Source: Clostridia bacterium
GTDB lineage: Bacteria; Bacillota; Clostridia; Oscillospirales; Acutalibacteraceae
Direction: 5' to 3'
Length of the DNA: 64,000 nt
Assembly (NCBI GenBank): GCA_029098305.1
Contig: JAQXOB010000001.1
Location: 1-64,000 of the forward strand
Shown: positions 28,548 to 39,351 of the stretch, in pieces
Layout: every line of letters starts with the position of its first letter
Position numbering within the stretch: position 1 is the stretch's first letter
The notes under the pieces: generated by a model
What the model saw: the letters and a program-made list of their open reading frames with translations, nothing else
Databases searched by the model: none
Told to the model about the DNA's origin: nothing
Program-made: the position numbers and the translations under genes

Positions 28548-29828
28548 TTGGATAAATATATGATTAACGGCGGTAAATCACTACACGGTCGTGTAAATAT
28601 CAGCGGTGCCAAAAACGCCGCTGTTGCTATCATACCAGCGTGTATTCTTTCTGATGAGCCTTGCCGTATAGAAAACATACCAAACATAAAAGATGTAAAC
28701 CTTATAGCCGATATCATAAGAAATATGGGTGCTAAGGTGACAAAAGTTGATAAATCTGCATTTGAGATAGACCCTAGAGGCATTGTAAACCCTGTGCCAT
28801 CTTACGATATGGTGCGTAATATGCGTGCATCCTACTATCTTTTGGGAGCATTGCTAGGCAAATATCACAGAGCAGAGGTGGCAATGCCAGGCGGATGTAA
28901 CTTTGGTGTTCGTCCGGTAGATCAGCATCTCAAAGGATTTGAAGCACTTGGTGTTGAGTGTGACTGTAGCGGTGATGTTATCAAAACCAGAACAGACAAA
29001 TTGACCGGTGCCAGAATCTACTTTGATATAGTATCTGTGGGTGCCACAATTAATATAATACTTGCCGCTGTAAAAGCAGAAGGCATGACTGTGATCGAAA
29101 ATGCAGCCAGAGAGCCACACGTAGTTGATGTAGCAAACTTTTTAAACTCCATGGGTGCAAACATTAGAGGTGCAGGCACAGACGTTATAAAAATCAGAGG
29201 TGTGGAGCATCTCAAGGGTGTTACATATTCTATCATTCCGGATCAAATTGAGGCTGGCACATATATGGCAGCTGTCGCAGCAGCCGGTGGTGATGTAGTG
29301 ATAAGAAATGTTATACCAAAGCACCTTGAATCTATCACTGCTAAACTGAGAGAAATTGGAGTAGAAGTAGAAGAATATGACGAAGCAGTGCGAGTTATCC
29401 GCAATGGTAAAATACGCAAATGCAATATAAAGACAATGCCTCATCCCGGTGTTCCGACTGATATGCAACCACAGTTTGCCGCATTGCTATCTATTGCAGA
29501 TGGCACTAGTATCATCACAGAAAATGTGTGGAACAACAGATATCAATATGTGAGCGAACTATGCAGATTCGGAGCAAATATTACAGTAGACGTGAGAAAG
29601 GCTATAATAGAAGGTGTACCTAGCCTCACAGCATCAACGGTGAGGGCAACCGACCTTCGTGCAGGTGCAGCACTTATTATCGCAGCCCTTGCGGCTCATG
29701 GCACCAGCGAGATAGAAGATATAAGACATATTGAGCGTGGATATGAAGACATTATAGAGAAACTTCGAGGTATAGGAGCAGATATCAGCCGACAATCAAT
29801 CGGAAGTCCTATCGTTTACACAGCATAA
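28548..29828 (+). CDS. murA: UDP-N-acetylglucosamine 1-carboxyvinyltransferase
   Basis: DKYMINGGKSLHGRVNISGAKNAAVAIIPA; likely TTG start at 28548 rather than listed 28494. Confidence 0.93.
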   Translation: MDKYMINGGKSLHGRVNISGAKNAAVAIIPACILSDEPCRIENIPNIKDVNLIADIIRNMGAKVTKVDKSAFEIDPRGIVNPVPSYDMVRNMRASYYLLGALLGKYHRAEVAMPGGCNFGVRPVDQHLKGFEALGVECDCSGDVIKTRTDKLTGARIYFDIVSVGATINIILAAVKAEGMTVIENAAREPHVVDVANFLNSMGANIRGAGTDVIKIRGVEHLKGVTYSIIPDQIEAGTYMAAVAAAGGDVVIRNVIPKHLESITAKLREIGVEVEEYDEAVRVIRNGKIRKCNIKTMPHPGVPTDMQPQFAALLSIADGTSIITENVWNNRYQYVSELCRFGANITVDVRKAIIEGVPSLTASTVRATDLRAGAALIIAALAAHGTSEIEDIRHIERGYEDIIEKLRGIGADISRQSIGSPIVYTA

Positions 29829-29837
29829 TAAAGTATC

Positions 29838-29864
29838 AAAAGGCTGTCTTGTGCAGCCTTTTTT
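29838..29864 (+). terminator. Rho-independent terminator after murA
   Basis: aaaggctg-tcttgtg-cagcctttttt. Confidence 0.75.
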
Positions 29865-29900
29865 GCAATATTAAAGAATATTATTTTGAGGTGAAAAAGC

Positions 29901-30704
29901 ATGGCGAAGATAATACCCCTTTTTAGCGGAAGCAAAGGCAATAGCTATTACATAGGCAGTGGCTCAAAGGGAATACTTATAGATGCCGGCAGAAGCGCCA
30001 AACAGATTACTGAAGCTCTCTCTCACTTCAATATCAACATTGCTTCAATAGAAGCTATACTTATAACACATGAACACTCTGACCATATAAACGGTCTAAG
30101 AGTTTTTGCATCGAGGAACGATATAGAGGTTTATATGTCGAATGGGACTAGCGAACAAATGATAATAGACGGTCATCTAAAGGGTGTGCGATATAACTGC
30201 TTGCAAAAAGACGGAGACAACTATATTCCATTTGATACAGGAAGCTTTATGGTAGAACCATTTAAAACCAGTCACGATACCATCGAAAGCACCTGTTTTC
30301 GCATAACTGACGGTGAAAATCGAAAAATCACTTTGGCTACAGATTTGGGTTATATATCAGACACAGTTTTTTCGTATTTAAGCGGAAGCGATGCTGTGAT
30401 ATTGGAGTCTAACCATGATGTAGGTATGCTAAAAAATGGGCCATATCCTTATCTGCTTAAAAGGCGAATTATGTCTGATACCGGGCATTTATCTAATGAT
30501 GTATGCAGTGATGCACTGCCTAATCTGGTAAAAAACGGAACTACACGCTTTTTGTTGGCTCATCTCAGTCGAGAAAACAACTATCCGGACCTTGCATACC
30601 ATTGTGCTGTGGCAAAGCTGATGGAAAACAATATGATGCGTGATAAAGACTACACACTCAATGTAGCCGCAGAAGATTATAACGGCACTATAATTTACTT
30701 GTAA
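29901..30704 (+). CDS. MBL fold metallohydrolase (YycJ/WalJ-like)
   Basis: ITHEHSDHINGL (HxHxDH), GSKGNSYYIGSG N-terminus. Confidence 0.9.
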   Translation: MAKIIPLFSGSKGNSYYIGSGSKGILIDAGRSAKQITEALSHFNINIASIEAILITHEHSDHINGLRVFASRNDIEVYMSNGTSEQMIIDGHLKGVRYNCLQKDGDNYIPFDTGSFMVEPFKTSHDTIESTCFRITDGENRKITLATDLGYISDTVFSYLSGSDAVILESNHDVGMLKNGPYPYLLKRRIMSDTGHLSNDVCSDALPNLVKNGTTRFLLAHLSRENNYPDLAYHCAVAKLMENNMMRDKDYTLNVAAEDYNGTIIYL

Positions 30705-30723
30705 TTTTGGAGAATTTCATATT

Positions 30724-31203
30724 ATGAATATTCAAATAATATGCATAGGAAAACTTAAGGAAAATTATCTGCGTGATGCGTGTGATGAATATGCAAAAAG
30801 ACTTTCACGTTATTGCAAATTCAGCATAATCGAACTAGACGAATGTAAAGTGTCCGAAAATGCCTCAGACTCTCAAATAGAATCTGCCATAATTGCAGAA
30901 GGAAAGAAAATTATCTCAAAAATAAATAAAAATGCAATGGTTTTTGCCATGTGCATTGAAGGCAAGCAAATGAGCAGTGAAGAGCTTGCACAAAAGATAG
31001 AAACTTGTGCCGTAAATGGTACAAACGATATAGTATTTTTAATAGGAGGCTCATGGGGATTGAGCAAGGATGCAAAGTCTTTGTCTGATTTTAAGCTTTC
31101 TATGTCGAAGATGACTTTTCCTCATCAGCTTGCCAGAGTGATACTATGCGAGCAGATTTACCGATGCTTCAACATAATAAATGGTGGTAAATATCATAAA
31201 TAA
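30724..31203 (+). CDS. rlmH: 23S rRNA (pseudouridine1915-N3)-methyltransferase RlmH
   Basis: IGKLKENYLRDACDEYAKRL; SKMTFPHQLARVILCEQIYRCFNIINGGKYHK. Confidence 0.95.
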   Translation: MNIQIICIGKLKENYLRDACDEYAKRLSRYCKFSIIELDECKVSENASDSQIESAIIAEGKKIISKINKNAMVFAMCIEGKQMSSEELAQKIETCAVNGTNDIVFLIGGSWGLSKDAKSLSDFKLSMSKMTFPHQLARVILCEQIYRCFNIINGGKYHK

Positions 31204-31224
31204 ATATAAATTGGTGGTGAAAAC

Positions 31225-32979
31225 ATGGCTTTAGACGGAATATTTCTGCACCATACAGTAAACGAAATACGTGAAAAAACAATAGGAGCAAGGGTTGAGA
31301 AAATATATCAACCTAATAAAGATGAAATAATAATCGCACTGCGCACAAGACAGGGTCCAGAAAAGCTCCTGCTCTCTGCCAGAGCAAACAGTGCAAGAGC
31401 GTGCTTCACCAAATATTCTGTTGAAAACCCAAAAACTCCGCCTATGCTATGTATGTTGCTAAGAAAGCGACTTGGTGGTGCTAAGCTTATCAACGTGTAT
31501 CAACCGGCATATGAAAGAATAATATATATTGAGTTTGAGGCAATAAACGAGCTTGGTGATCTTGAAACACTAGTTCTCATAACCGAGATTATGGGAAAAT
31601 ACAGCAATGTAATCCTTGCAGATAAGAGCTTAAAAATAATAGATGCGCTCAAGCGTGTTGATATATCTATGTCCTCACAAAGACTTGTGTTACCAAATAT
31701 AAAATATGAGCTTCCACCTGCTCAGGACAAGCTTGACCTAAGCTCTGCATCACCGGAAGAAGTATTAGAAAAAATACTTTCTCTGACGGCTGAAAAGCAT
31801 CTTGATAAGGCGATATTAGACTCGGTAGCAGGAATATCTCCCATTGTTTGCAGAGAGATAGATTATTTTGTGAGCATGGGCAGAGAGCTTACAAACCGAA
31901 ATTTAAATGATAATGACAAGCAAAAGCTTGTGTATTATATAAAAAAACTAAAAGAAACCGCAAGCGGATGCAACGGCACTCCAACCATGATTTCACGAGA
32001 CGACGGCACCCCGTTTGATATATGCTTTCACGACATACAGCAATACGGCAGTGGCGCAAAGGTAAAGAAATTTGACAGCTTTTGTGAGCTTTTGGATAGT
32101 TTTTATTATGAGCGTGATGCAATCGAACGAATGAAATATCGCTCGATGGATTTGCTCAAGCTCATAAGCAATTCTATCGACAGATTATCACGAAAGATAT
32201 TAGCTCAGAAAATAGAGCTGGAACAAAGCGAAGATCGTGAGCATCTGAGAATCTGCGGAGATCTAATACAGGCTAATCTTTATAGAATTCAAAAGGGCTG
32301 TGAAAGCGTCACCTTAGAGAACTTCTACGATGAAAATAATACTCCTATCAAGGTGAAACTGGACCCTGCCCTATCGCCTGCACAGAATTCGCAAAAATAT
32401 TATAAAGACTATCAAAAGGCGAAAACAGCACAGAGTGTGCTGAGTGATCAGATAGAAAAAGCAAGTAGAGAGATAGTGTATCTCGAATCTGTGTTTGATA
32501 ATCTGACAAGAGCAGAAAACGAAAGTGATATCACACAAATCAGATTAGAATTATATGAAAGTGGCTATGTAAAAAGACAAAATTCAAAGCAAAAACCACC
32601 AAAAAGCCTGCCACCTAGGAAATATATAACCAGTGATGGATTCACAGTGCTTGTAGGCAGAAATAACAAACAAAACGATAAGCTAACACTAAAAACTGCC
32701 GGTAAAACTGATTTGTGGTTCCATACAAAAAATATCCCAGGCAGTCATACTGTAATAATCACAAACAAAGAAAATGTGCCCGATACATCCATCCTTGAGG
32801 CTGCACGCCTTGCAGCATATCACAGCAAGGCAAGGAACTCCTCGCAGGTGGCTGTTGACTATACATTTATCAAAAATGTTTCAAAACCACAGGGCGCAAA
32901 ATATGGTATGGTTATCTATGAAAAGAATAAAACGGTGTATGTCACACCGGGGTTGATTGAGGAAAGTAACGATGAGTAA
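31225..32979 (+). CDS. rqcH: RqcH/NFACT family ribosome quality control protein
   Basis: MALDGIFLHHTVNEIREKTIGARVEKIYQP; C-terminal NFACT-R DLWFHTKNIPGSHTVI. Confidence 0.92.
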   Translation: MALDGIFLHHTVNEIREKTIGARVEKIYQPNKDEIIIALRTRQGPEKLLLSARANSARACFTKYSVENPKTPPMLCMLLRKRLGGAKLINVYQPAYERIIYIEFEAINELGDLETLVLITEIMGKYSNVILADKSLKIIDALKRVDISMSSQRLVLPNIKYELPPAQDKLDLSSASPEEVLEKILSLTAEKHLDKAILDSVAGISPIVCREIDYFVSMGRELTNRNLNDNDKQKLVYYIKKLKETASGCNGTPTMISRDDGTPFDICFHDIQQYGSGAKVKKFDSFCELLDSFYYERDAIERMKYRSMDLLKLISNSIDRLSRKILAQKIELEQSEDREHLRICGDLIQANLYRIQKGCESVTLENFYDENNTPIKVKLDPALSPAQNSQKYYKDYQKAKTAQSVLSDQIEKASREIVYLESVFDNLTRAENESDITQIRLELYESGYVKRQNSKQKPPKSLPPRKYITSDGFTVLVGRNNKQNDKLTLKTAGKTDLWFHTKNIPGSHTVIITNKENVPDTSILEAARLAAYHSKARNSSQVAVDYTFIKNVSKPQGAKYGMVIYEKNKTVYVTPGLIEESNDE

Positions 32980-35329
32980 TATAATTGAACTTAGAAAAAA
33001 ACTTCTTGAAAAAGAATTTTCAAGAATGAATAATATGCAAAAAAAAGCTGTGTTTTGCACAGAAGGTCCTTTACTAGTGCTTGCGGGCGCCGGTAGCGGA
33101 AAAACCACTGTGCTTGTAAACAGAATTGCTAATATACTGGAATACGGAAATGCCTACAACAGTGATCAGGTTCCCTATCTCTCTGATGAAGAGATAGAAG
33201 AGCTTGAAGCTATGGCGGACGGCGAGATTCCCGCAAGTGACGAGATGAAGAGAAAGCTCGCCGTAAACCCAGCCAAGCCGTGGCAGATACTGGCTATCAC
33301 ATTTACTAACAAAGCCGCTAAAGAGCTAGTAGAAAGAATACAGGCTCGCACAGGTGAAGCGGGAGTTGGCATTTGGGCCGCTACATTCCATTCCACTTGC
33401 TCAAGGATTTTACGTCGCTTTGCAGATAGAATCGGTTATGAAAGCACCTTTACTGTGTATGACTCAGCCGATCAAAAAAAGGTAGTAAAAGACTGCATGA
33501 AAGAGCTAAATATTGATGAAAAATTTCTACCATGCAAAAGCATAATAAATGAGATATCACGTTCAAAAGACAAGATGATATCTCCTGTGGAATATAAAAA
33601 CAATGTTGGCTATGATAATCGCAAGCTGATGATATCTAAGGTATACACCATGTATTGCGATAGGCTCAAAAAAGCCAATGCTATGGATTTCGATGATCTT
33701 TTGTGCAAGACTGTTGAGCTTTTTAACACCTGCCCGGATGTGCTTGACCTTTACAGAAAACAGTTCAGATATATCATGGTGGATGAGTATCAGGATACAA
33801 ATACAATCCAATATAAATTTATCAGTATGCTGGCAGAAAGCAACAATATCTGTGTTGTAGGTGATGACGATCAGAGTATCTACAAATTCAGAGGTGCTAC
33901 TATCGAGAACATCTTGAGCTTTGAAAATACATTTAAGGACGCACAGGTAATCAGACTTGAGCAAAACTACCGTAGCACAAAAACTATACTCGATGCCGCA
34001 AACAGCGTTATTGAGCACAACTCACAACGCAAGGGCAAAACCCTGTGGACTGATAACAATCAAGGCGACAAAATAGAAGTTTTCACCACACTTAACGAAC
34101 ACGATGAAGCAAGATACATAGTAGACGAAATTCTCTATGGCATAAGAAACGGCAAGAAATTCTGCGATTTTGCTATTTTGTATAGAATGAATGCTCAATC
34201 TAATGCCATTGAGCAGGCTTTATCACGTAGTGGCATACCTCACAGAATAATCGGTGGTCATCGTTTCTATGATAGAGAAGAAATTAAGGATATGACATCA
34301 TATCTGCAGTTTATCTCTAACCCTGCCGATGATAACAGACTAAAGCGAATTGTAAATAAGCCACGCAGAGGCATTGGAGAAACAAGCATAAACGAGGCTC
34401 AGAAGATTGCAAACGGACTTGGAATCTCTCTTTATGATGTGTTACAGCACGCAGACGAATATCCAACACTATCACGTGTAAGAAAGCACGCAATGGAATT
34501 TTGCGCTATGATGGATGAGATGATAGAATATGCTAATAATCCTGAAAATTCTGTATCAGATATATACGAGCGACTACTCACTGTGATAGATTATAAGGAA
34601 TATCTGCTAAGTGAACACAATGACGGAGAAACCAGAGTTGAAAACGTTGACGAATTGAAGTCTAATATTATCAATTATGAAAACGAATCTGATGAAGAAG
34701 CCACATTAGAAGGCTTTTTGGAGGATATATCTCTGCTTACAGATATTGATAATTATAATGCAGATGCAAACAGTGTAGTAATGATGACATTGCATAGTGC
34801 AAAAGGACTTGAATTCCCTGTAGTATTTATCCCCGGTATGGAGGATGGTATATTCCCGGGTATTCAGAGCATACTTCAAGAAGAAGATTTACAAGAAGAA
34901 AGACGTCTTGCATATGTGGGCATAACAAGAGCAAAAGAAAAGCTCTATATCACAAAGACAACATCAAGAATGATGTTTGGCTCTACTCAAAGGAACAAGC
35001 AATCAAGATTTCTTGGCGAAATACCGGATGTTTATATAAACGCAAAGGAAGACAGTCGACTAAACCCAACCTCACGAAGCATAATATTCGCCCAAAAAAC
35101 ATCAAACGAGGGCTACATAAAGCACACACCTGTAAGCGTTGGTATAAACAAGACAGCAGGTAGCAACGTCAACTTTAAAACAGGCGACCGGGTATTGCAC
35201 AAGACCTTTGGCGAAGGTATGGTTATCAAAGCTACTCCTATGGGCAAAGATGTGCTGCTAGAAATAGCTTTTAGCACTGTTGGAACAAAAAAACTTATGG
35301 CTGCTTTTGCAAACCTTAAGCTTTTATAA
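32972..35329 (+). CDS. pcrA: ATP-dependent DNA helicase PcrA/UvrD
   Basis: LAGAGSGKTTVLVNRIAN; VDEYQDTN; QNYRSTK; 8-bp overlap with rqcH (ATGAGTAA). Confidence 0.93.
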   Translation: MSNIIELRKKLLEKEFSRMNNMQKKAVFCTEGPLLVLAGAGSGKTTVLVNRIANILEYGNAYNSDQVPYLSDEEIEELEAMADGEIPASDEMKRKLAVNPAKPWQILAITFTNKAAKELVERIQARTGEAGVGIWAATFHSTCSRILRRFADRIGYESTFTVYDSADQKKVVKDCMKELNIDEKFLPCKSIINEISRSKDKMISPVEYKNNVGYDNRKLMISKVYTMYCDRLKKANAMDFDDLLCKTVELFNTCPDVLDLYRKQFRYIMVDEYQDTNTIQYKFISMLAESNNICVVGDDDQSIYKFRGATIENILSFENTFKDAQVIRLEQNYRSTKTILDAANSVIEHNSQRKGKTLWTDNNQGDKIEVFTTLNEHDEARYIVDEILYGIRNGKKFCDFAILYRMNAQSNAIEQALSRSGIPHRIIGGHRFYDREEIKDMTSYLQFISNPADDNRLKRIVNKPRRGIGETSINEAQKIANGLGISLYDVLQHADEYPTLSRVRKHAMEFCAMMDEMIEYANNPENSVSDIYERLLTVIDYKEYLLSEHNDGETRVENVDELKSNIINYENESDEEATLEGFLEDISLLTDIDNYNADANSVVMMTLHSAKGLEFPVVFIPGMEDGIFPGIQSILQEEDLQEERRLAYVGITRAKEKLYITKTTSRMMFGSTQRNKQSRFLGEIPDVYINAKEDSRLNPTSRSIIFAQKTSNEGYIKHTPVSVGINKTAGSNVNFKTGDRVLHKTFGEGMVIKATPMGKDVLLEIAFSTVGTKKLMAAFANLKLL

Positions 35330-35343
35330 AAAAATGTAAAATC

Positions 35344-35393
35344 AAAAAACAATTCAGAGCTATGCCTTATGGGATTACCTGAATTGTTTTTTT
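35344..35393 (+). terminator. Rho-independent terminator
   Basis: aaaaaacaattcag...ctgaattgtttttt. Confidence 0.8.
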
Positions 35394-35406
35394 ATAAAAA
35401 AACAAG

Positions 35407-37254
35407 GTGGTGAATGATTTGGACGAAAAAATAAAAAATCTTAGAAAAAAAGCTATGTCACTGCCTCTATCTCCCGGTGTGTATATCATGAAAAACAAAA
35501 ATAAAGAGATAATATACATCGGCAAAGCCAAAGCTCTAAAAAACCGTGTAAGCCAATATTTCGGCTCGCAAAACAATCACGCTGAAAAAGTGCGAAAGAT
35601 GGTTTCCAATGTTAATGACTTTGACTATATCTTGACAGATAGTGAGTTTGAGGCACTCATGCTGGAATGTAGCCTGATAAAACAACATTCTCCAAAATAT
35701 AATATTTTGCTTAAGGATGACAAAGGCTATTGTTACATCAGGATTTCTAAACCACCATGGTCACGCATAAGCGAGGCAAAGCAAATTTTAAATGACGGTG
35801 CCACCTATCTTGGACCTTATTACAGCAGTTACTATGTCAAAAATGCAGTAGATGAGGCGTGCAGGATATTTAAACTACCTACGTGCAATCGCCGTTTTCC
35901 TCAGGAATTTGGCAAAGGAAGACCATGCCTGAACTTTCATATAAAGCAATGTATGGCACCGTGTAAAGGCAAAATATCAGAAATCGAATATCAAGCTCTG
36001 GTGGATGAGGCTGTTGAGTTCTTAAAAAACGGAGGAAATATATCTATAAAAGAGCTTGAAGAAAAAATGTATACAGCCTCTGAAAATATGGAGTTTGAGC
36101 TAGCGGCAAAAATACGTGACAGAATAATTGCCATAAAAAAAATAAAGCAAAAACAAAAGGTTGTCTGCGTAAGTGTAGAAAAACAGGATATAATTGCCTT
36201 TGCAGGAGATAGCGAAAGCGGTTGCTTCTCTGTGTTACGATTTGACAATGGAACATTATATGACAAAGAGGATTTTATCATAAAAGAACCCGGAGATACT
36301 GTGGCGGCGATGTCTGAGTTTATCGAAAGATACTATTCTATGCGAGATGAAATTCCTCCAAAAATATATATCGACAGAACCACCGACGATATGGAATCAC
36401 TGGAGAAATGGCTCACAGAAAAGCTGGGACGTAGAGTTTATATTACTGTTCCACAAAGAGGCGAGCAAGCTCAGCTTGTGCAGATGTGCAAAAGTAATGC
36501 TATCGAAAAGCTTGCACAGTCTAAGGGAAGGAGTAATCATCAAGAAGCTGCTTTGGAAGAGTTGATGAAGCTGCTGGGTATGTCAAAGATTCCCGAATTT
36601 ATAGAGTCTTATGATATCTCTAACACCGCCGGTGAAGGCAATGTTGCCGGTATGGTGGTTTTCAAAAACGGAAAGCCATATAAATCGAGCTATAGAAAAT
36701 TTGAAATCAAGGGTTTCTCAGGGCAAGACGATTATGCTTCTATGGCAGAGGTGATGACAAGGCGTCTAAAAGAATATGTAAAGGCAAAAAACGAAGGCAT
36801 CACAGATGGCTTCGGCAGATTGCCAGACCTTATATTACTCGACGGCGGAAAAGGCCAAGTATCTGCTGTTAGACCGGTTATAGAGGCTTTCGAGCTGGAT
36901 ATACCGCTTTTTGGTATGGTTAAAGATAACAAACATAGAACCAGAGCAATCACCACCGAAGGAGAAGAAATTGAAATCACATCAAAAAGACAAGCCTTCA
37001 CCCTTGTGTCAGAAATTCAGGAGGAAGTGCATAGGTTTGCAATAGCTTATCACAGAAACAAACGTGCTAAGAACGCATTTAAAAGCTCTTTAACCTCCAT
37101 AGATGGCATTGGCGAAAAGAGAGCTAAGGCACTGCTAAAATATTTTAAAACAGTGACAAGAATTTCTCAGGCAGATATAGAAGAGCTAGAGCAAGCTCCC
37201 ACTATGACCAGGCAAACCGCTGTATCTGTATATAATTACTTCCACAAGGAATAA
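35407..37254 (+). CDS. uvrC: Excinuclease ABC subunit C
   Basis: LPLSPGVYIMKNKNKEIIYIGKAKALKNRVSQYF; YDISNTAGEGNVAGMVVF; C-terminal HhH. Confidence 0.95.
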   Translation: MVNDLDEKIKNLRKKAMSLPLSPGVYIMKNKNKEIIYIGKAKALKNRVSQYFGSQNNHAEKVRKMVSNVNDFDYILTDSEFEALMLECSLIKQHSPKYNILLKDDKGYCYIRISKPPWSRISEAKQILNDGATYLGPYYSSYYVKNAVDEACRIFKLPTCNRRFPQEFGKGRPCLNFHIKQCMAPCKGKISEIEYQALVDEAVEFLKNGGNISIKELEEKMYTASENMEFELAAKIRDRIIAIKKIKQKQKVVCVSVEKQDIIAFAGDSESGCFSVLRFDNGTLYDKEDFIIKEPGDTVAAMSEFIERYYSMRDEIPPKIYIDRTTDDMESLEKWLTEKLGRRVYITVPQRGEQAQLVQMCKSNAIEKLAQSKGRSNHQEAALEELMKLLGMSKIPEFIESYDISNTAGEGNVAGMVVFKNGKPYKSSYRKFEIKGFSGQDDYASMAEVMTRRLKEYVKAKNEGITDGFGRLPDLILLDGGKGQVSAVRPVIEAFELDIPLFGMVKDNKHRTRAITTEGEEIEITSKRQAFTLVSEIQEEVHRFAIAYHRNKRAKNAFKSSLTSIDGIGEKRAKALLKYFKTVTRISQADIEELEQAPTMTRQTAVSVYNYFHKE

Positions 37255-37262
37255 TTAAATTT

Positions 37263-37310
37263 AAAGCTATGTGCTTTATTGTATTAATGCAATAAAGCAC
37301 ATAGCTTTTT
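37263..37310 (+). terminator. Rho-independent terminator after uvrC
   Basis: 19-bp arms aaagctatgtgctttattg/caataaagcacatagcttt. Confidence 0.85.
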
Positions 37311-37367
37311 GTGCTTATTTTTCCTTCTCACAGTATGGAGTTTTTTTCCACATCTAAAAACACTAAT

Positions 37368-37399
37368 AACAAACAAGCAGCCACCAACTAGTGACTGCC
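37368..37399 (-). terminator. Terminator downstream of maf
   Basis: Minus strand gcagtcac-tagttg-gtggctgc-ttgtttgtt. Confidence 0.55.
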
Positions 37400-37484
37400 T
37401 GATGTTCTTGATTCTATTTTAACTTTTACCCCAACTATTGACAAAGAGCCTAATTATATAGAATTCGTTACTGCTTAATTACCT

Positions 37485-38048
37485 TCAAACGCCTAAAAAT
37501 CTTCTCATTTCCTTTGCAAGCCTGCATACCGGCAAGCCCATAACATTGTAAAAATCACCGTTTATCTTCTCTACAAGCATTGAGCCTTTGCCTTGTATGC
37601 CATAGGCACCTGCCTTGTCCATACATTCTCCATAAGATATATACTTGCGTATATTATCTTCGTCAAGCAATGTGAAGGTGACATCCGTCTCCTCTGAAAA
37701 TTCTATTATTTCAGCATTATAGATTATTGCACATCCTGTTATTACCTTGTGGGTTCTTCCGGATAATGTAGTCAACATTTCAAAAGCCTCTGCCTCGCTT
37801 TTTGGCTTACCAAGCATTTTGCCATCTATAAATACGCCTGTATCACAGCCAATAACGATAGCATTGCTGTGGCTATTTGCAATATACTTCGCTTTATTAA
37901 CAGCTAGTATCTGCGGTATCTGCTCAATGTGTTGGCTTGTTATAGCATCTTCATCAATGTCTGCTGGCATTATCTCGAACGAGTCCACTATATTTTTTAG
38001 CAATTCTATTCGTCTGGGAGATTTTGATGCAAGTATTATATTCATCAT
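37485..38048 (-). CDS. Maf family nucleotide pyrophosphatase
   Basis: IILASKSPRRIELL; GCDTGVFIDGKMLGKP. Confidence 0.93.
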   Translation of the reverse strand: MMNIILASKSPRRIELLKNIVDSFEIMPADIDEDAITSQHIEQIPQILAVNKAKYIANSHSNAIVIGCDTGVFIDGKMLGKPKSEAEAFEMLTTLSGRTHKVITGCAIIYNAEIIEFSEETDVTFTLLDEDNIRKYISYGECMDKAGAYGIQGKGSMLVEKINGDFYNVMGLPVCRLAKEMRRFLGV

Positions 38049-39283
38049 TTATCGCCTCTTTTTGCTGAACTTATTCTATTATTCTTTCGTCCCTTTATTT
38101 TTACTGTTAATATAGAACTTATAAACGCCACAAGCGGAACAGTCGCTATTATACCCACACTGCCTCCAATTCCTGTTATTACCTCGATTGCGATATTGCT
38201 GTCATTAAAAATATAGTTTGCATTCGCATTTATCTGATAAACAAAAATAATTATATTGAGATAGCTACCGGCAAAAGCAAGTATAAGTGTGTTTGTCATG
38301 GTACCCATGGCATCTCTGCCTATGTTCATACCTGATTTAAAAAGCTGGCGTGAGGTGAGTGTTGGATCAATAGTGTAAAGCTCGTCTATAGATGATGATA
38401 TACTCATAGCTACATCCATTATAGCGCCCACAGCCGCTATAAGAATTCCGCTTATAAATAGTCCTTTAACATTTATATAATTATCTGCATAAAGGTAAAG
38501 TGACTCTGCCTCATCCATATTGTTACCGCTGATACGGCACAGATTACCTGCGATAGTCGCCAACAATCCGGATATTACAACACCGCCCACTGTGCCTAAT
38601 ACAGCACTGATTATCTTCGTCTGCCATCCACCAAGCAAAAAGAAACACACAATGGTCGAAATCGTTAAAATAGCAATAGTAGTAGGTATAGCATAAAATC
38701 CTCTTAGCACAAGCGGCACAAGCACAAAGAATATTGACATTATAGTAAATGCTAGTCCCAAGATAGACATCAAACCTCTTTTGCCACCAATTATTATTGT
38801 TAGTGCAACAAAGAGTATCGTCAATCCCAACAACACAGCCAGTCTATTATGGCTATAAAGGTTCACGCTCACACTTGTTTTTCCCTCATTATCTGTCACA
38901 GTGTAAACTCTGCCATACATCACATCTCCCTCATCAACTATAATATTATAGTTGAGTGGACTGGAATAGCTCTCTATAGTCATTACATCACCTTTGTATC
39001 TTCCGGTGAGAATTTCTATTTCTACGATCTGTTTACCTACTATGGTATCTTCATATTTTTCGTTAGGATAAACATTTTCTTCCACTATTCTAATGATTTT
39101 TATTTTTTCATACTCAGTCTTATGATTTCCTGTCTCTTCATACGTAAATCTATCGTAATTCAAAAAGACAACAAGAACAATAAGTCCTACAAAAAACACT
39201 ACACCAACGATAGTTTTGACAATTATCGCTTTTTTTGTCGCTGAATCAAGCTTTCCTGCCATGTTTATTTCCTCCCTCTTCAC
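38045..39283 (-). CDS. YibE/F family protein
   Basis: Multi-TM YibE/F pattern; start likely MAGKLD or upstream. Confidence 0.85.
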   Translation of the reverse strand: MKREEINMAGKLDSATKKAIIVKTIVGVVFFVGLIVLVVFLNYDRFTYEETGNHKTEYEKIKIIRIVEENVYPNEKYEDTIVGKQIVEIEILTGRYKGDVMTIESYSSPLNYNIIVDEGDVMYGRVYTVTDNEGKTSVSVNLYSHNRLAVLLGLTILFVALTIIIGGKRGLMSILGLAFTIMSIFFVLVPLVLRGFYAIPTTIAILTISTIVCFFLLGGWQTKIISAVLGTVGGVVISGLLATIAGNLCRISGNNMDEAESLYLYADNYINVKGLFISGILIAAVGAIMDVAMSISSSIDELYTIDPTLTSRQLFKSGMNIGRDAMGTMTNTLILAFAGSYLNIIIFVYQINANANYIFNDSNIAIEVITGIGGSVGIIATVPLVAFISSILTVKIKGRKNNRISSAKRGDK

Positions 39284-39284
39284 T

Positions 39285-39315
39285 TAAAAAAAGGGAACGA
39301 ACACTGTCCGTTCCC
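39285..39315 (-). terminator. Rho-independent terminator after ABC ATPase gene
   Basis: Minus strand gggaacgg...cgttccc then TTTTTTT. Confidence 0.8.
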
Positions 39316-39351
39316 ATCTTTAAATCATCATAATTACACTGAAAGAAAATA

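Noticed and set aside
33100-33300. Insertion after Walker A of PcrA (GNAYNSDQVPYLSDEEIEELEAMADGEIPASDEMKRKL)
   Set aside because: I believe this insert is common in related Clostridia UvrD/PcrA; not treated as novel.
33563-34018. 151-aa minus ORF
   Set aside because: Antisense shadow of pcrA.
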